A DNA stretch of 48,850 nucleotides from an uncultured Lachnospiraceae bacterium (GTDB lineage Bacteria; Bacillota; Clostridia; Lachnospirales; Lachnospiraceae), in assembly GCA_946541955.1 (NCBI GenBank), contig CAMNJZ010000007.1:1-48850 (forward strand). The letters are read 5' to 3'. The position numbers were made by a program, and so were the translations under genes. The notes under the pieces are model-generated. The model made no database searches. It was not told where the DNA came from and was given only the letters and a program-made list of their open reading frames with translations. This document shows positions 20,420 to 30,935 of this stretch, one piece after another (the stretch's first letter is position 1; each line of letters begins with the position of its first letter).

Positions 20420-20611
20420 ATATGGGAACTGAAATAGAAAATCTGAAATGGAACTGCTTCTATGTCTATTATATCAGCTGACACAACTGTATAGACCGAT
20501 TTACCAGGCACGCCAGGGGAATTATTCCCTGTGCGTGCCTTATCTATGGAATCGGAAAGGAAGCACTTGCCGGATTCAGAAAAAATGGTTCTAGTATGAG
20601 GAGGTAGCTAA

Positions 20612-22000
20612 ATGAACAAAGAAAAAATCCAGATCGGTGAGCAGGGCATATACAATGCTTCTGAGCTCGGCGCAGGCAGAGTCCTGGTCCTGGGCTTCCA
20701 GCATATGTTCGCCATGTTCGGATCCACAGTCCTGGTCCCTGTTCTGACCGGGCTGAGCGTTGCCAACACTCTGCTGTTCGCAGGTCTCGGCACCCTTCTG
20801 TTCCATCTGATCACCAAGAAGAAGGTTCCTGCTTTCCTGGGTTCTTCCTTCGCTTTCCTGGCAGGATATTTTGCCATCGCACCCAACGGTGAAAAGGAGC
20901 TTCTGCCCTATGCCTGCTTCGGCGTGGCCATTGCCGGCCTTGTCTATCTGCTTCTGGCTGCTGCCTTTAAGGTCTTCGGCGCCAGAAAGGTCATGAAGTT
21001 CTTCCCCCCTGTTGTGACAGGCCCCATCATCATTGCCATCGGTCTGAACCTGTCCGCAACAGCCATCTCCAGCTGCCAGTCCAACTGGCCTGTAGCCCTG
21101 GTGGCCATCGCCATCGTCATCATCTGCAACATCTGGGGCAAGGGCATGATCAAGATCGTTCCCATCCTGCTGGGCGTGGTAGGCTCCTACCTCTTTGCAG
21201 CCGTGACCGGCGCCATCGACTTTTCAGCCGTTGGCCAGGCCCCCATTTTCGGCCTGCCCATCGAGTATGACCGCACCGTATTCTCCATCTTCACAGGCGG
21301 AAATACCAATACCGGCCTTCTGATCACTGCCGTGATGACCATCGTTCCCATTTCCCTGGCTACCATGATGGAGCACGTTGGCGATATCTCCGCCATCTCC
21401 TCCACCGTAGACAGGAACTTCATCAAGGATCCCGGCCTGCACCGCACCCTGACCGGCGACGGTCTTGCCACCACCCTGGCTTCCCTGTTCGGCGCACCCG
21501 CCAACACCACCTATGGTGAGAACACCGGCGTTCTGACCCTGACCAAGGTCTATGACCCCATGGTCATCCGTCTGGCAGCGGTCCTGGCCATCCTGTTCTC
21601 CTTCTTCCCCAAGTTTGCAGCCATCATCGAGGTCATGCCCTCCGCAACGGTCGGCGGCATCTCCCTGATCCTCTACGGTATGATCTCCGCAGTCGGTGTC
21701 AGAAACGTAGTCGAGACCAAGGTCGATTTCTCCAAGAGCCGCAACGTTCTGATCGCAGCCCTGATCCTGGTCCTGTCCATCGGTATCAACTACAACGGTG
21801 CCATCGCCTTCAACGTAGGCTCCATCAACATCAGCCTGTCCGGCCTGGCAGTCGGCTCCCTGGTAGGTATCCTGATGAACGCCATTCTGCCCGGCAAGGA
21901 CTTTGAGTTCGACGAAGAAGAGCCCAGCAAGACAGGCGTCAACTTCGAAATGATCAACGGCGAGACCCTGGCGGAACAGATGCAGAAGATGAAAAAGTGA
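20612..22000 (+). CDS. Uracil/uracil-xanthine permease (NCS2 family)
   Basis: VLVLGFQHMFAMFGSTVLVPVLTGL, ATMMEHVGDISAISSTVDRNF, LFGAPANTTYGENTGVL. Confidence 0.94.
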   Translation: MNKEKIQIGEQGIYNASELGAGRVLVLGFQHMFAMFGSTVLVPVLTGLSVANTLLFAGLGTLLFHLITKKKVPAFLGSSFAFLAGYFAIAPNGEKELLPYACFGVAIAGLVYLLLAAAFKVFGARKVMKFFPPVVTGPIIIAIGLNLSATAISSCQSNWPVALVAIAIVIICNIWGKGMIKIVPILLGVVGSYLFAAVTGAIDFSAVGQAPIFGLPIEYDRTVFSIFTGGNTNTGLLITAVMTIVPISLATMMEHVGDISAISSTVDRNFIKDPGLHRTLTGDGLATTLASLFGAPANTTYGENTGVLTLTKVYDPMVIRLAAVLAILFSFFPKFAAIIEVMPSATVGGISLILYGMISAVGVRNVVETKVDFSKSRNVLIAALILVLSIGINYNGAIAFNVGSINISLSGLAVGSLVGILMNAILPGKDFEFDEEEPSKTGVNFEMINGETLAEQMQKMKK

Positions 22001-22021
22001 TTAGCCGCCCCTGGCGGAAGC

Positions 22022-22060
22022 AAGGTCCCCTTTCCCGGATCCGGGAGAGGGGACCTTTTC
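22022..22060 (+). terminator. Rho-independent terminator
   Basis: AAGGTCCCCTTTCCCGGATCCGGGAGAGGGGACCTTTTCC. Confidence 0.85.
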
Positions 22061-22135
22061 CATTTCCGGCGAGGGATGCTATACTTAGGAAGGCAAGGCG
22101 TAAGCCTTCAGTTTTTTTAAGGATGGAGACAAGGC

Positions 22136-25100
22136 ATGGGTTACAGATTTGTATTCGGCCCTTCCGGTTCCGGAAAGAGCACGGCCATTCATAAAGAGAT
22201 CCTCCAGGAGAGCCAAAGGACCATGCAGGACCTTCGGGGGAAGGAACGCTACATTGTTCTGGTCCCCGAGCAGTACAGCATGCGGACCCAGATGGAGCTG
22301 GTCACGGAAAGTCCGGACCGGGGGATCATGGACATTGATATCCTCAGCTTTGGCCGCCTGTCCTATCGGATCTTTGAGGAGACCGGGACCAGCCAGGGCA
22401 GGGTCCTGGGCGAGATCGGCAAGAGCCTTCTGATCAAGCGGGCCGCCTCCCGCTGCAAAAAGGACCTTCGGGTCCTGGGCAGGAACATAGGCCGCCTTGG
22501 CATGATCTCGGAGGTCAAGTCGGTCCTGTCCGAATTCATGCAGTACGGGATCGGCGAGGCGGAAATAGAGGATCTCATCGCATTTGCTTCCTCCAAGGGC
22601 CAGAAGGCCCTGCAGCTGCGGCTGGAGGATCTGCGGACCCTCTATCAGGGCTTCCAGGCGGAAAAAAAGAACGTCTTCTATACGGCGGAGGAGTCCATGG
22701 AGCTGCTGGCCATCGTCATTCCACAGGCCCAGTCTTTGAAAAACTGCACCCTGGTCTTTGACGGCTTTACCGGCTTTACTCCCATCCAGTATCAGGTCAT
22801 CGAAGCTTTGATGAAGCAGGCAAAGGACCTGGTCTTTGTGCTGACCATCGGCCAGGACGGCGGCCCCCATCCCTCCCAGCTGGCTCTCGGCGGCCCTGCC
22901 TTCTCGGATCAGGACCTCTTTTATCTGTCCCGCAGGACCATCATGGAGATCACAAGGCGGGCTGCAGCGGCAGGGGTTCCCAGGGGAGAGGACCTCTATC
23001 TGTCCGGGGATACCGGCCGTTTTGCGGATAACCCTGTCCTTGCCCATCTGGAAAGGACCCTTTCCAGGCATCCCAGAAGGGCCTATGCAGGAGAAAGCCA
23101 GGGGAAGATCCGCCTGATCGAGGCGGCCTCTCCCGAGGAGGAGGTCCGCCAGGCCTGTATCATGATCCGGAAGATGATCCGGTCCCATGGCTATGCCTAC
23201 CGGGACATCGCCATCATCTGCGGCGACCTGGAGACCTACGGGAGTCTGATCAGCCGGACGGCCCAGACCTATGACATTCCTGTCTATGTGGACCAGACCA
23301 GGCGGGTCATCCACAATCCCCTGACCGAAGCGGTCCGGTCCCTTCTTCAGATCGGGATCCAGGGCTTTGATTATGAGCCTGTCTTCCGCTATCTTCGCAG
23401 CGGGATCTCGGGCCTGACCCGGGAGGAGACGGATATCCTGGAAAACTACTGCCTGGAGCACGGCATCCGGGGCCGCAGGAAATGGCGTATGCCCTTTGAT
23501 GCGGAAACAGAGCCCCTGCGCCTTCGCTTTCTGGAGGAGATCGCGCCCATGGACCTGATCCCTGCAGGAGAAGAGGAGGAGAAGAAAGCGGGCCATGTCC
23601 TTACAGTGGGAGAGCGGACCGAGCGCCTCTACGCCTTCCTGGTGGGGATCGGGGCCCAGGCTGCCATGGAGGCCATGGCGGCATCCTTTGAAGAGGCCGG
23701 GGACGTTGTCAGGCAGAAGGAATACAGCCAGATCTACGGGAGCCTCATCGAGCTCCTGGACCAGCTCCATGCCCTTTTGGGGAAGGAGCCCATTTCCGCC
23801 CCCGATTACCTGGAGCTTCTGGAAGCCGGGATCGACGAGATCCGCCTGGGGACCCTGCCCCAGAGGGTGGACCGGGTCCTTTGCGGCGACATGGAAAGGA
23901 CAAGGCCCGGGAGCATCCGCATGCTCCTCTTCCTTGGCGTCAACGACGGCAATATCCCCCGGTCTGCCTCCAGAGGGGGCATCCTTTCAGATCTGGACCG
24001 GGAGCTTCTGACCGGTCAGGAACACGCCCTGGCTCCGGCTCCCAGAGAGCAGATCAATATACAGAGATTTTATTTATACCTGAATCTGACAAAGCCCGCC
24101 GATATGCTGGCCCTGTCCTGGTCCCGGATCTCCCGGGACGGCAGGTCCCTGCGGCCCTCCTATCTGATCGGGGAGATCCGGAGCCTTTTCCCGGACCTTT
24201 GTCTGGAGGATCCCGAAAGGGAGCCGGCCTTGGACCAGCTGACGGGCCAGGGCGACGGCCTGACCCTTCTGGCCGAGATGCTCCGCCTCTACGCAGAGGG
24301 GAGCCTGGAGGAAAAGGACCGGGAGGATTTCCTGGATCTCTACCGGATCTTCCATGCCCTCCCCCAGACAGGAGAGCGGCTCTCGGCCCTGAAGGCCTCG
24401 GCCTTCCGGCGCTATGATCCCCTTCAGCTGACCAGGGAGACGGCCAGGGCCCTTTATTCCGATACCATCCGGGGCAGCATCAGCCGGCTGGAGAAGAGCG
24501 CCCAGTGCTACATGTACCAGTTCCTCCGCTACGGCCTCCGCCTGGAAAAGCGCAGGGAATATACCTATGAACCGGCCGATTCGGGGACCATTCTCCACGG
24601 CTCCCTCAATCTTTTCAGCCAGAAGCTGAAAAAGGCCGGGCTTTCCTGGACGGACTTTGACAAAGAGGAGGGCCAGGCCCTGGCTTCCCAGGCCCTGGCG
24701 GAGACGGCGGCGGCCTACCATGACCAGCTGCTCTATTCCTCCGAGCGGTCCATGGCGGAGCTTGCAAGGCTCTGGAAGATTCTGGACAAAACGGTGGAGA
24801 CCCTTCAGTTCCAGCTCAGGCAGGGGAATTTTACCCCCTGGGATTATGAAAAGGCCTTCGGCATGGGCGGGGATTCCGAGCCCATCCGCTTTGCCCTGGA
24901 GGGCGGCAGGTCCCTGGAAATGGTGGGTGTCATAGACCGGGTGGACCTTTGCCGGGAGGGGGACAGGATCTATGTCAAGATCCTGGACTATAAATCCGGC
25001 AGAAAGGACCTGGACCCCGAGCAGATCCAGAAGGGCTACCAGCTCCAGCTCCTGGTCTATATGAATGCAGTCCTGGACCAGCTGCGCAGGGAAAGCCCGG

Positions 25101-25567
25101 ACAGGGAGGTCCTGCCCTCGGCCATGCTCTACTACAGGCTGGACAATCCCATGACAGAGGGGAACTTTACCAGAGAGGATTTCGAAGGCGAAGCCCCGGA
25201 GGACCTGCACGACAAGGAAGCAAAGGAGATCCGCAAAAAGCTCCGGCCCACCGGCATGCTCCTCTACGACGAGGACAGCCTCCGAAACCTGGACAGAGAG
25301 CTTTCGGGGAGCTCGGAGGTGATTCCCATCCGGCTTACCAAAAACGGACCCGACGCCTACTCCAAGACCTACACGGAGGAGGAATTCGGGGAGCTGACAG
25401 ACAGGGTCACCAAGACCCTCTGCTCCATTGCGGAGAACATTTTAGACGGAAATACGGCGGCCTCCCCGGCCCGCCTGGATGCAAAGCGGACCGCCTGCGA
25501 CTACTGTGAATTCAAGAATGTATGCGGCTTCGATACCCGGATCCCGGGCTACGCCTTCAGGAGCTGA
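22136..25567 (+). CDS. addB: ATP-dependent helicase/nuclease subunit B
   Basis: MGYRFVFGPSGSGKSTAIHKEI; C-terminal nuclease VKILDYKSGRKDLDPEQIQKGYQLQLLVYM; Fe-S cysteines SAQCYMYQFL and CDYCEFKNVCGFD. Confidence 0.94.
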   Translation: MGYRFVFGPSGSGKSTAIHKEILQESQRTMQDLRGKERYIVLVPEQYSMRTQMELVTESPDRGIMDIDILSFGRLSYRIFEETGTSQGRVLGEIGKSLLIKRAASRCKKDLRVLGRNIGRLGMISEVKSVLSEFMQYGIGEAEIEDLIAFASSKGQKALQLRLEDLRTLYQGFQAEKKNVFYTAEESMELLAIVIPQAQSLKNCTLVFDGFTGFTPIQYQVIEALMKQAKDLVFVLTIGQDGGPHPSQLALGGPAFSDQDLFYLSRRTIMEITRRAAAAGVPRGEDLYLSGDTGRFADNPVLAHLERTLSRHPRRAYAGESQGKIRLIEAASPEEEVRQACIMIRKMIRSHGYAYRDIAIICGDLETYGSLISRTAQTYDIPVYVDQTRRVIHNPLTEAVRSLLQIGIQGFDYEPVFRYLRSGISGLTREETDILENYCLEHGIRGRRKWRMPFDAETEPLRLRFLEEIAPMDLIPAGEEEEKKAGHVLTVGERTERLYAFLVGIGAQAAMEAMAASFEEAGDVVRQKEYSQIYGSLIELLDQLHALLGKEPISAPDYLELLEAGIDEIRLGTLPQRVDRVLCGDMERTRPGSIRMLLFLGVNDGNIPRSASRGGILSDLDRELLTGQEHALAPAPREQINIQRFYLYLNLTKPADMLALSWSRISRDGRSLRPSYLIGEIRSLFPDLCLEDPEREPALDQLTGQGDGLTLLAEMLRLYAEGSLEEKDREDFLDLYRIFHALPQTGERLSALKASAFRRYDPLQLTRETARALYSDTIRGSISRLEKSAQCYMYQFLRYGLRLEKRREYTYEPADSGTILHGSLNLFSQKLKKAGLSWTDFDKEEGQALASQALAETAAAYHDQLLYSSERSMAELARLWKILDKTVETLQFQLRQGNFTPWDYEKAFGMGGDSEPIRFALEGGRSLEMVGVIDRVDLCREGDRIYVKILDYKSGRKDLDPEQIQKGYQLQLLVYMNAVLDQLRRESPDREVLPSAMLYYRLDNPMTEGNFTREDFEGEAPEDLHDKEAKEIRKKLRPTGMLLYDEDSLRNLDRELSGSSEVIPIRLTKNGPDAYSKTYTEEEFGELTDRVTKTLCSIAENILDGNTAASPARLDAKRTACDYCEFKNVCGFDTRIPGYAFRS

Positions 25568-25593
25568 GGGAAGCGATAATCAGGAGATTTCAG

Positions 25594-28500
25594 ATGGCAA
25601 TCAATTTTACGGACAGGCAAAGGGAAGTCCTGGACGCCAGAAACCACAATGTACTTGTATCGGCAGCGGCAGGCAGCGGCAAGACCGCCGTCCTGGTGGA
25701 ACGGATCGTGCGGATGATCAGCGAAGGGGACAGGCCCCTGGACATCGACCGTCTCCTGGTGGTGACCTTTACCAGGGCGGCGGCGGCCCAGATGCGGGAG
25801 CGGATCGGAAAGGCCATTTCCGACAGGCTGGCCCTGGATCCCTCCAACGCCCATCTGCAGAGGCAGGAGCTGCTCCTCCACAACGCCCAGATCACCACCA
25901 TTGACAGCTTCTGTACCTTCCTTCTGCGCAACAATTTCTCGGAGATCGATCTGGATCCGGGCTTTCGGCAGATGGATGAAACGGAGCGGGCCCTGCTGCA
26001 GGGCGAGGTCCTGCAGGCCTATCTGGAGAAAAAGTACGGGGAAAAGGATCCGGCCTTTCTGGCCTGCGCCGACTATTTCTGTCCCCGGGGCTCTGACAAG
26101 GGCCTGGAGGACCTGATCCTGAACCTTTACAACCGGTCCACGGCCCATCCCCAGCCGGAGAGATGGCTGCGGGAGAGGGGAGAGGACTATGTGATGGAGG
26201 ATACCGCCTCCCTCTTTGGCCAGATCTGGATGCAGGCCGGGATCCTGCAGACCCTGCAGCGGCTGGGGGAATCCAGAAGGCACTACGACGCCATGGTCTC
26301 ACTCTGCCTTGCTCCCGGCGGTCCCTATCCCTATGCGGACTTCCTGGAGCTGGAAAGAGACCAGATCTTTGACCCCATGCAAAAGGGCAGGGCCGGGGCC
26401 CTGCTGGATCATATGGAGGACGGGACCGGGTCCCTCATGGGCTATGCCGGGACCCTGGACCCTGGGGATGCCGAGGTCCTCTGGGACTGCATCTGCAGGA
26501 CCTGCGCCCACGGCTTTGCCAGGATCCCTGCCTGCAGCAAAAAGCGCTATCCCGACGTGGATGAGGGCCTCCAGGACAAGGTCAAGACCATGCGGGAAGC
26601 CCAGAAAAAACTGCTGGCCGGCTTCCAGACCAAGTATTCCCACAATGCCCCGGACCTGATCCTGGCCATGATGCAGCATGCGGAGCCGGCCCTTCGTACC
26701 CTGACAGAGGTGACTTTGGAATTTACCCAGGCCTTTGCCGAGGCCAAGAAGGAAAAGAACGCCATTGACTTTGCGGATCTGGAGCACTACGCCCTGCAGA
26801 TCCTGGTGGAAGCCAGGGAGGACGGCAGCTACCAGGCAAGGCCCTGCGCCCTGGAATACCGGGAGCATTTCGATGAGATCCTGATCGACGAATACCAGGA
26901 CAGCAACGATGTCCAGGAGCTCCTTTTGTCCGTCATTTCCAGAGAGGCCCAGGGAAGCTACAACCGCTTCATGGTGGGCGATGTCAAGCAGAGCATTTAT
27001 AAGTTCCGCCTGGCAAGGCCGGAGATCTTCATGGAGAAGTTCGCTTCCTACAAGCAGGGAGACCCCCTGACAGAGCGGATCGATCTGGACCAGAACTTCA
27101 GAAGCCGGTCCCAGGTCCTGGAAAGCGTCAATGAGATCTTCTACAGGATCATGCGGCGGGAGATCGGCGGCGTCGAATATGACGAGACGGTATCCCTCAA
27201 GCCCGGCATGCCCTATCCGGAGGCGGAGGGGAATCCCTATCAGACAGAGCTTCTTTTAGTGGATGACGCGGCGGAGGCCGGGGAAGAGGAGGATCCCGGG
27301 GAAGCGGTCACAGAGGAAGAGGAGGAGCTGACGGGCCACCGGAGAGAGGCCCTGGCCGTTGCCGGCAGGATCAAAGAGCTTGTGGGGGCCTTCCCCTTAA
27401 AGGATGAGGAAACAGGGGGCCTTCGGCCGGCCAGTTTTGGAGATATCGTGATCCTGCTTCGGACCAGTACGGGCTGGAATGAGGAATTCCGGGAGGTGTT
27501 CGAGAGGGAGGGGATCCCTGCCTATGTGGATTCCCGGACCGGGTACTTCCTGGCGGACGAGATCCGTATGATCCTGCAGCTGCTCCGGGTCCTGGACAAT
27601 CCCAGGCAGGACATTCCCCTGTACGGCGTCATGCACGGCTATTTTGGCGGCTTTTCCGAGGAAGACCTGGCCAGGATCCGCCAGGGCCGGCAGGAAGGGA
27701 CCCTCTATGAGAGCGTAAAGGCCTGCCTGGACCAGGGAGAGCCGGAAGACCTTACGGGGAGACTTGGCCTCTTTCTGGCCTTTCTGGAGGACTGGCGGAA
27801 AAAGAGCCTTTATATGCCGGTCCATGAGCTCCTCTCATCCCTTCTGGACCAGACGGGCTATACGGACTACTGCAGGGCCCTGCCCGGGGGAAGACAGCGG
27901 ATCGCCAATCTCCGTATGCTGGAGACCCAGGCCCAGGTCTTTGAACAGACCGCCTATACAGGCCTGTTCCAGTTCATCCGCTATATCGACCAGATGCACC
28001 GGTATGAGGTGGACTACGGGGAAGCCAATACCCTGGACGAGCATGCGGACGTGGTCCGGATCATGAGCATCCATAAGAGCAAGGGCCTGGAATTTCCCAT
28101 CTGCTTTGTGGCAGGTCTGGCAGGGGGCTTCAGCTTCAAGCGCCACGACGCCTCCGGGAGCCTGATCTGCGATACGGACTGGGGCATCGGCGTTGACTAC
28201 GTGGATCCCTCCCTGCGGCTGAAGGCCCCGACCCTGCGCAAGGAGATGATCGCGGACAAGATCCGCAGGGACAGCCTGGGCGAGGAGCTCCGGGTCCTCT
28301 ATGTGGCCATGACCAGGGCCAAGGAAAAGCTGATCCTGACAGGCTACAGCAAGGACATGGGAGATACCCTCCAAAAATGCCAGGGAAGGCTGGCGGGCCT
28401 GGAGACGTCCTTCCACCTGCCGGATTCCCTGATTGCCGACGCTGGCTGCTACCTGGATCTGATTCTGGAAGCTTTGCTTTCCATGGAAGGAAAGGGAGCG

Positions 28501-29403
28501 GACCTTCTGGAGAAGGGGAGCAGACTTGTGAAAATCCGGCGGATTCCCACGGCCCAGATGAAGCTGGCAGGCCTTGGAGAGCAGCTTGCCCTGGCCAGAC
28601 TGGAAAGAGACCTGGAGGAGGCAGGCCGGGAGGAGGTCCCCGGGGAGGAAAGGAAGGCCAGGATCCTGGACCAGATCCTTGCAGACTATCCCCATAAGGA
28701 CCTGGAGGGCCTATACGCCAAGGTCAGCGTTTCCGAGCTGAAGATGGCGGCCATCCACGGGACCCACCCGGGGGCCGGAGAGGAGCCGGCCGGCGAGGGA
28801 GAGATCTCCCTCTTTCCGGAGCCTGCAAGGCCCTGCATCCCCGCCTTTGCCAGGGAGGACAGGGAGGAGACCCGGTCCGGCACCGGCTATGGCACGGCGG
28901 TCCACAGGCTCATGGAGCTTCTGGACTATGAACGCTTTGCGGATCCCGATGGAACAGGGCAGGAGGAGATCCTTGCCTGGAAGGAGGAAATGATTGAGAG
29001 CGGGAAAATTTCCGGGGAGGATGCATCCCTGGTCCATCCCGGCCTGATCCTGGACTTTATCAGGAGCAGCCTGGGAAGACGGATGGGAAGGGCCCAGAGG
29101 GCAGGCCTTCTTCGGAGAGAACAGCCCTTTGTCCTGGGGCTTCCGGCCTCTGCCATGGACAGGGCCTATCCGGACTCTGAGACAGTGATGATTCAGGGAA
29201 TCATTGACGCCTTCTTTGAGGAGGAGGGAAAAATCATCCTTGTGGATTACAAAACAGACCGGGTGGAGACCGGGGCAGAGCTGGCAGGCCGCTACAAGGT
29301 CCAGATGGACTATTATGCGGCGGCCATCGAGCGGCTGACCCATAAGAAGGTGGCCCAGAGAATCCTTTACTCCTTCCGGCTCCGGGAGGAGGTCATGGTA
29401 TAG
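25594..29403 (+). CDS. addA: ATP-dependent helicase/nuclease subunit A
   Basis: MAINFTDRQREVLDARNHNVLVSAAAGSGKTAVLVERI, EILIDEYQDSNDVQE, VMSIHKSKGLEFP-type motif (IMSIHKSKGLEFPICFVAGL), C-terminal IILVDYKTDRVE nuclease. AGGAGA SD upstream of ATG 25594. Confidence 0.96.
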   Translation: MAINFTDRQREVLDARNHNVLVSAAAGSGKTAVLVERIVRMISEGDRPLDIDRLLVVTFTRAAAAQMRERIGKAISDRLALDPSNAHLQRQELLLHNAQITTIDSFCTFLLRNNFSEIDLDPGFRQMDETERALLQGEVLQAYLEKKYGEKDPAFLACADYFCPRGSDKGLEDLILNLYNRSTAHPQPERWLRERGEDYVMEDTASLFGQIWMQAGILQTLQRLGESRRHYDAMVSLCLAPGGPYPYADFLELERDQIFDPMQKGRAGALLDHMEDGTGSLMGYAGTLDPGDAEVLWDCICRTCAHGFARIPACSKKRYPDVDEGLQDKVKTMREAQKKLLAGFQTKYSHNAPDLILAMMQHAEPALRTLTEVTLEFTQAFAEAKKEKNAIDFADLEHYALQILVEAREDGSYQARPCALEYREHFDEILIDEYQDSNDVQELLLSVISREAQGSYNRFMVGDVKQSIYKFRLARPEIFMEKFASYKQGDPLTERIDLDQNFRSRSQVLESVNEIFYRIMRREIGGVEYDETVSLKPGMPYPEAEGNPYQTELLLVDDAAEAGEEEDPGEAVTEEEEELTGHRREALAVAGRIKELVGAFPLKDEETGGLRPASFGDIVILLRTSTGWNEEFREVFEREGIPAYVDSRTGYFLADEIRMILQLLRVLDNPRQDIPLYGVMHGYFGGFSEEDLARIRQGRQEGTLYESVKACLDQGEPEDLTGRLGLFLAFLEDWRKKSLYMPVHELLSSLLDQTGYTDYCRALPGGRQRIANLRMLETQAQVFEQTAYTGLFQFIRYIDQMHRYEVDYGEANTLDEHADVVRIMSIHKSKGLEFPICFVAGLAGGFSFKRHDASGSLICDTDWGIGVDYVDPSLRLKAPTLRKEMIADKIRRDSLGEELRVLYVAMTRAKEKLILTGYSKDMGDTLQKCQGRLAGLETSFHLPDSLIADAGCYLDLILEALLSMEGKGADLLEKGSRLVKIRRIPTAQMKLAGLGEQLALARLERDLEEAGREEVPGEERKARILDQILADYPHKDLEGLYAKVSVSELKMAAIHGTHPGAGEEPAGEGEISLFPEPARPCIPAFAREDREETRSGTGYGTAVHRLMELLDYERFADPDGTGQEEILAWKEEMIESGKISGEDASLVHPGLILDFIRSSLGRRMGRAQRAGLLRREQPFVLGLPASAMDRAYPDSETVMIQGIIDAFFEEEGKIILVDYKTDRVETGAELAGRYKVQMDYYAAAIERLTHKKVAQRILYSFRLREEVMV

Positions 29404-29445
29404 TCAATTTTTTGTACGACTTTTAATGCAATAATGGAAAAGGGT

Positions 29446-29474
29446 TTTGCAGGATGGGAGGAAAGGGGTATAAT
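29446..29474 (+). promoter_or_regulatory. Predicted sigma-A promoter of the DUF4886 gene
   Basis: TTTGCA - 17 nt - TATAAT; lies inside the ORF-track extension, supporting the downstream start. Confidence 0.7.
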
Positions 29475-29508
29475 AGGAAGCAAATTTGATAAGGAGTATG
29501 AAACAGCC

Positions 29509-30792
29509 ATGAAACATTATGCAGGGAAGCTTTACAGGACCCTGGCGCTGGTACTGGTTCTGATCTTTGTCTTTTCCACGCCGGTATCGGCAGCCGGGAC
29601 GCCGTCCACTGCCAGGGACATGCCAGGGATCAACAAGACCTGGGACGTTCTATTCCTGGGCAACAGCTTCAGCGTCGATACCAGCCGCTATCTCTACCAG
29701 ATCGCAGAGGATGCGGGCTATAAAATGCGGATCGGCGACGTATGGATCGGGGGACTCCATCTGAGCGAGATGTACAGCTACGCCTCCCAGAACCAGCGGA
29801 AATTCACCTATCTGGAGAATACCAGCGGATCCTGGAAGACCCTCAAGTCCGGCTCCTCCTATCAGTGGAGGCTTTCGGATGTCCTGAAAAAGCGCAAATG
29901 GGATGCAGTCATCATCAACCAGTACAGCGCCGACACCGGAAACATGGGGTCCTTTTATAAGAACGGCAACGTCAAGGGAGACAATTACCTGGCCAGGGTG
30001 GCCTCCTATGTACATAAGAAATGTCCGGACGCCCTGATCGGCTACAACATGACCTGGGCCTTCCCCAAGAAGTCCACGGCCTCGGAGTTTTCCTCCATCT
30101 ATGATTCCAGCCAGAAGCAGATGTACAAGATGATCTGCGATACCACCAAGGTCCTTTTGAACGGTTATAAGACCAATGAGGATTCTGCCTCGGCCTACGG
30201 GTCCCAGAAGGCCTCGGTCAAGGCTGCCAGCAAGGGAACAGAGCTGATCGACTTTGTGGTCCCCACAGGAACGGCCATTCAGAACGCCAGGAGCTCCTAC
30301 ATGGGAGACAGTCTGAACCGGGATCAGAAGCATCTGACGCTGACCTACGGCCGCTTTATTGCAGGGCTGTGCGCCGCGGCCAGTCTGGGAATCAATATCG
30401 ACAACGTGGACAAGCTCCACATGGACGCCAAGGGATCCTCCCTGACTTTGAAGGTCATGAAGCAGAGCGCCAAGGACGCCGTCGACCATCCCTATAAGGT
30501 GACGGACCAGAAGAAAAAGGCGCCCTCTCTTTCGGACCCGGAGCTGAAGCTGACCCTGACCAAGGGCGGCTATGTCAAGGCAGTCTGGGGCCTGGTCAAG
30601 GGAGCGACGGCCTACAAGGTTGTTTATAAGAAGGGCGGCAGCAGCACCCTTTATACCAAGACCCTGAAGGCCAGCGACCGGTCCTTCCTCTTCAAGGGCG
30701 TGGACGGAAAGAACCAGGTGACGGTCTACGCGGTGGGAGATACCTACATCTCCAGGTCTGACAAGACCACCAAGACCCTGAAGATCAAGTAA
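29509..30792 (+). CDS. Secreted DUF4886 (SGNH-hydrolase-like) protein with C-terminal beta-type domain
   Basis: Signal peptide KHYAGKLYRTLALVLVLIFVFSTPVSAAG; WDVLFLGNSFSVDTSRYLYQIAEDAGY; C-terminal VKAVWGLVKGATAYKVVYKKGG fibronectin-III-like segment. AAGGAG SD before ATG 29509. Confidence 0.85.
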   Translation: MKHYAGKLYRTLALVLVLIFVFSTPVSAAGTPSTARDMPGINKTWDVLFLGNSFSVDTSRYLYQIAEDAGYKMRIGDVWIGGLHLSEMYSYASQNQRKFTYLENTSGSWKTLKSGSSYQWRLSDVLKKRKWDAVIINQYSADTGNMGSFYKNGNVKGDNYLARVASYVHKKCPDALIGYNMTWAFPKKSTASEFSSIYDSSQKQMYKMICDTTKVLLNGYKTNEDSASAYGSQKASVKAASKGTELIDFVVPTGTAIQNARSSYMGDSLNRDQKHLTLTYGRFIAGLCAAASLGINIDNVDKLHMDAKGSSLTLKVMKQSAKDAVDHPYKVTDQKKKAPSLSDPELKLTLTKGGYVKAVWGLVKGATAYKVVYKKGGSSTLYTKTLKASDRSFLFKGVDGKNQVTVYAVGDTYISRSDKTTKTLKIK

Positions 30793-30808
30793 TAATACAG
30801 GAAACAGA

Positions 30809-30862
30809 AAAAAGGCTTTCCGGCGGTGTGTAATAATAAACCGCGGCGGAAAGCCTTTTCTA
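30809..30862. terminator. Bidirectional terminator (DUF4886 / lactate permease)
   Basis: AAAAAAGGCTTTCCGGCGG...CCGCGGCGGAAAGCCTTTTC. Confidence 0.8.
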
Positions 30863-30935
30863 TAATCTGATTGAAATTATGCGAAGCGATCGCAAAAGCG
30901 ACTGCAACCCAATTGCTATGGCAATTGTTGTTGTT

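Noticed and set aside
22085-23770. 561-aa minus-strand ORF opposite addB
   Set aside because: Antisense artefact; no domain motifs.
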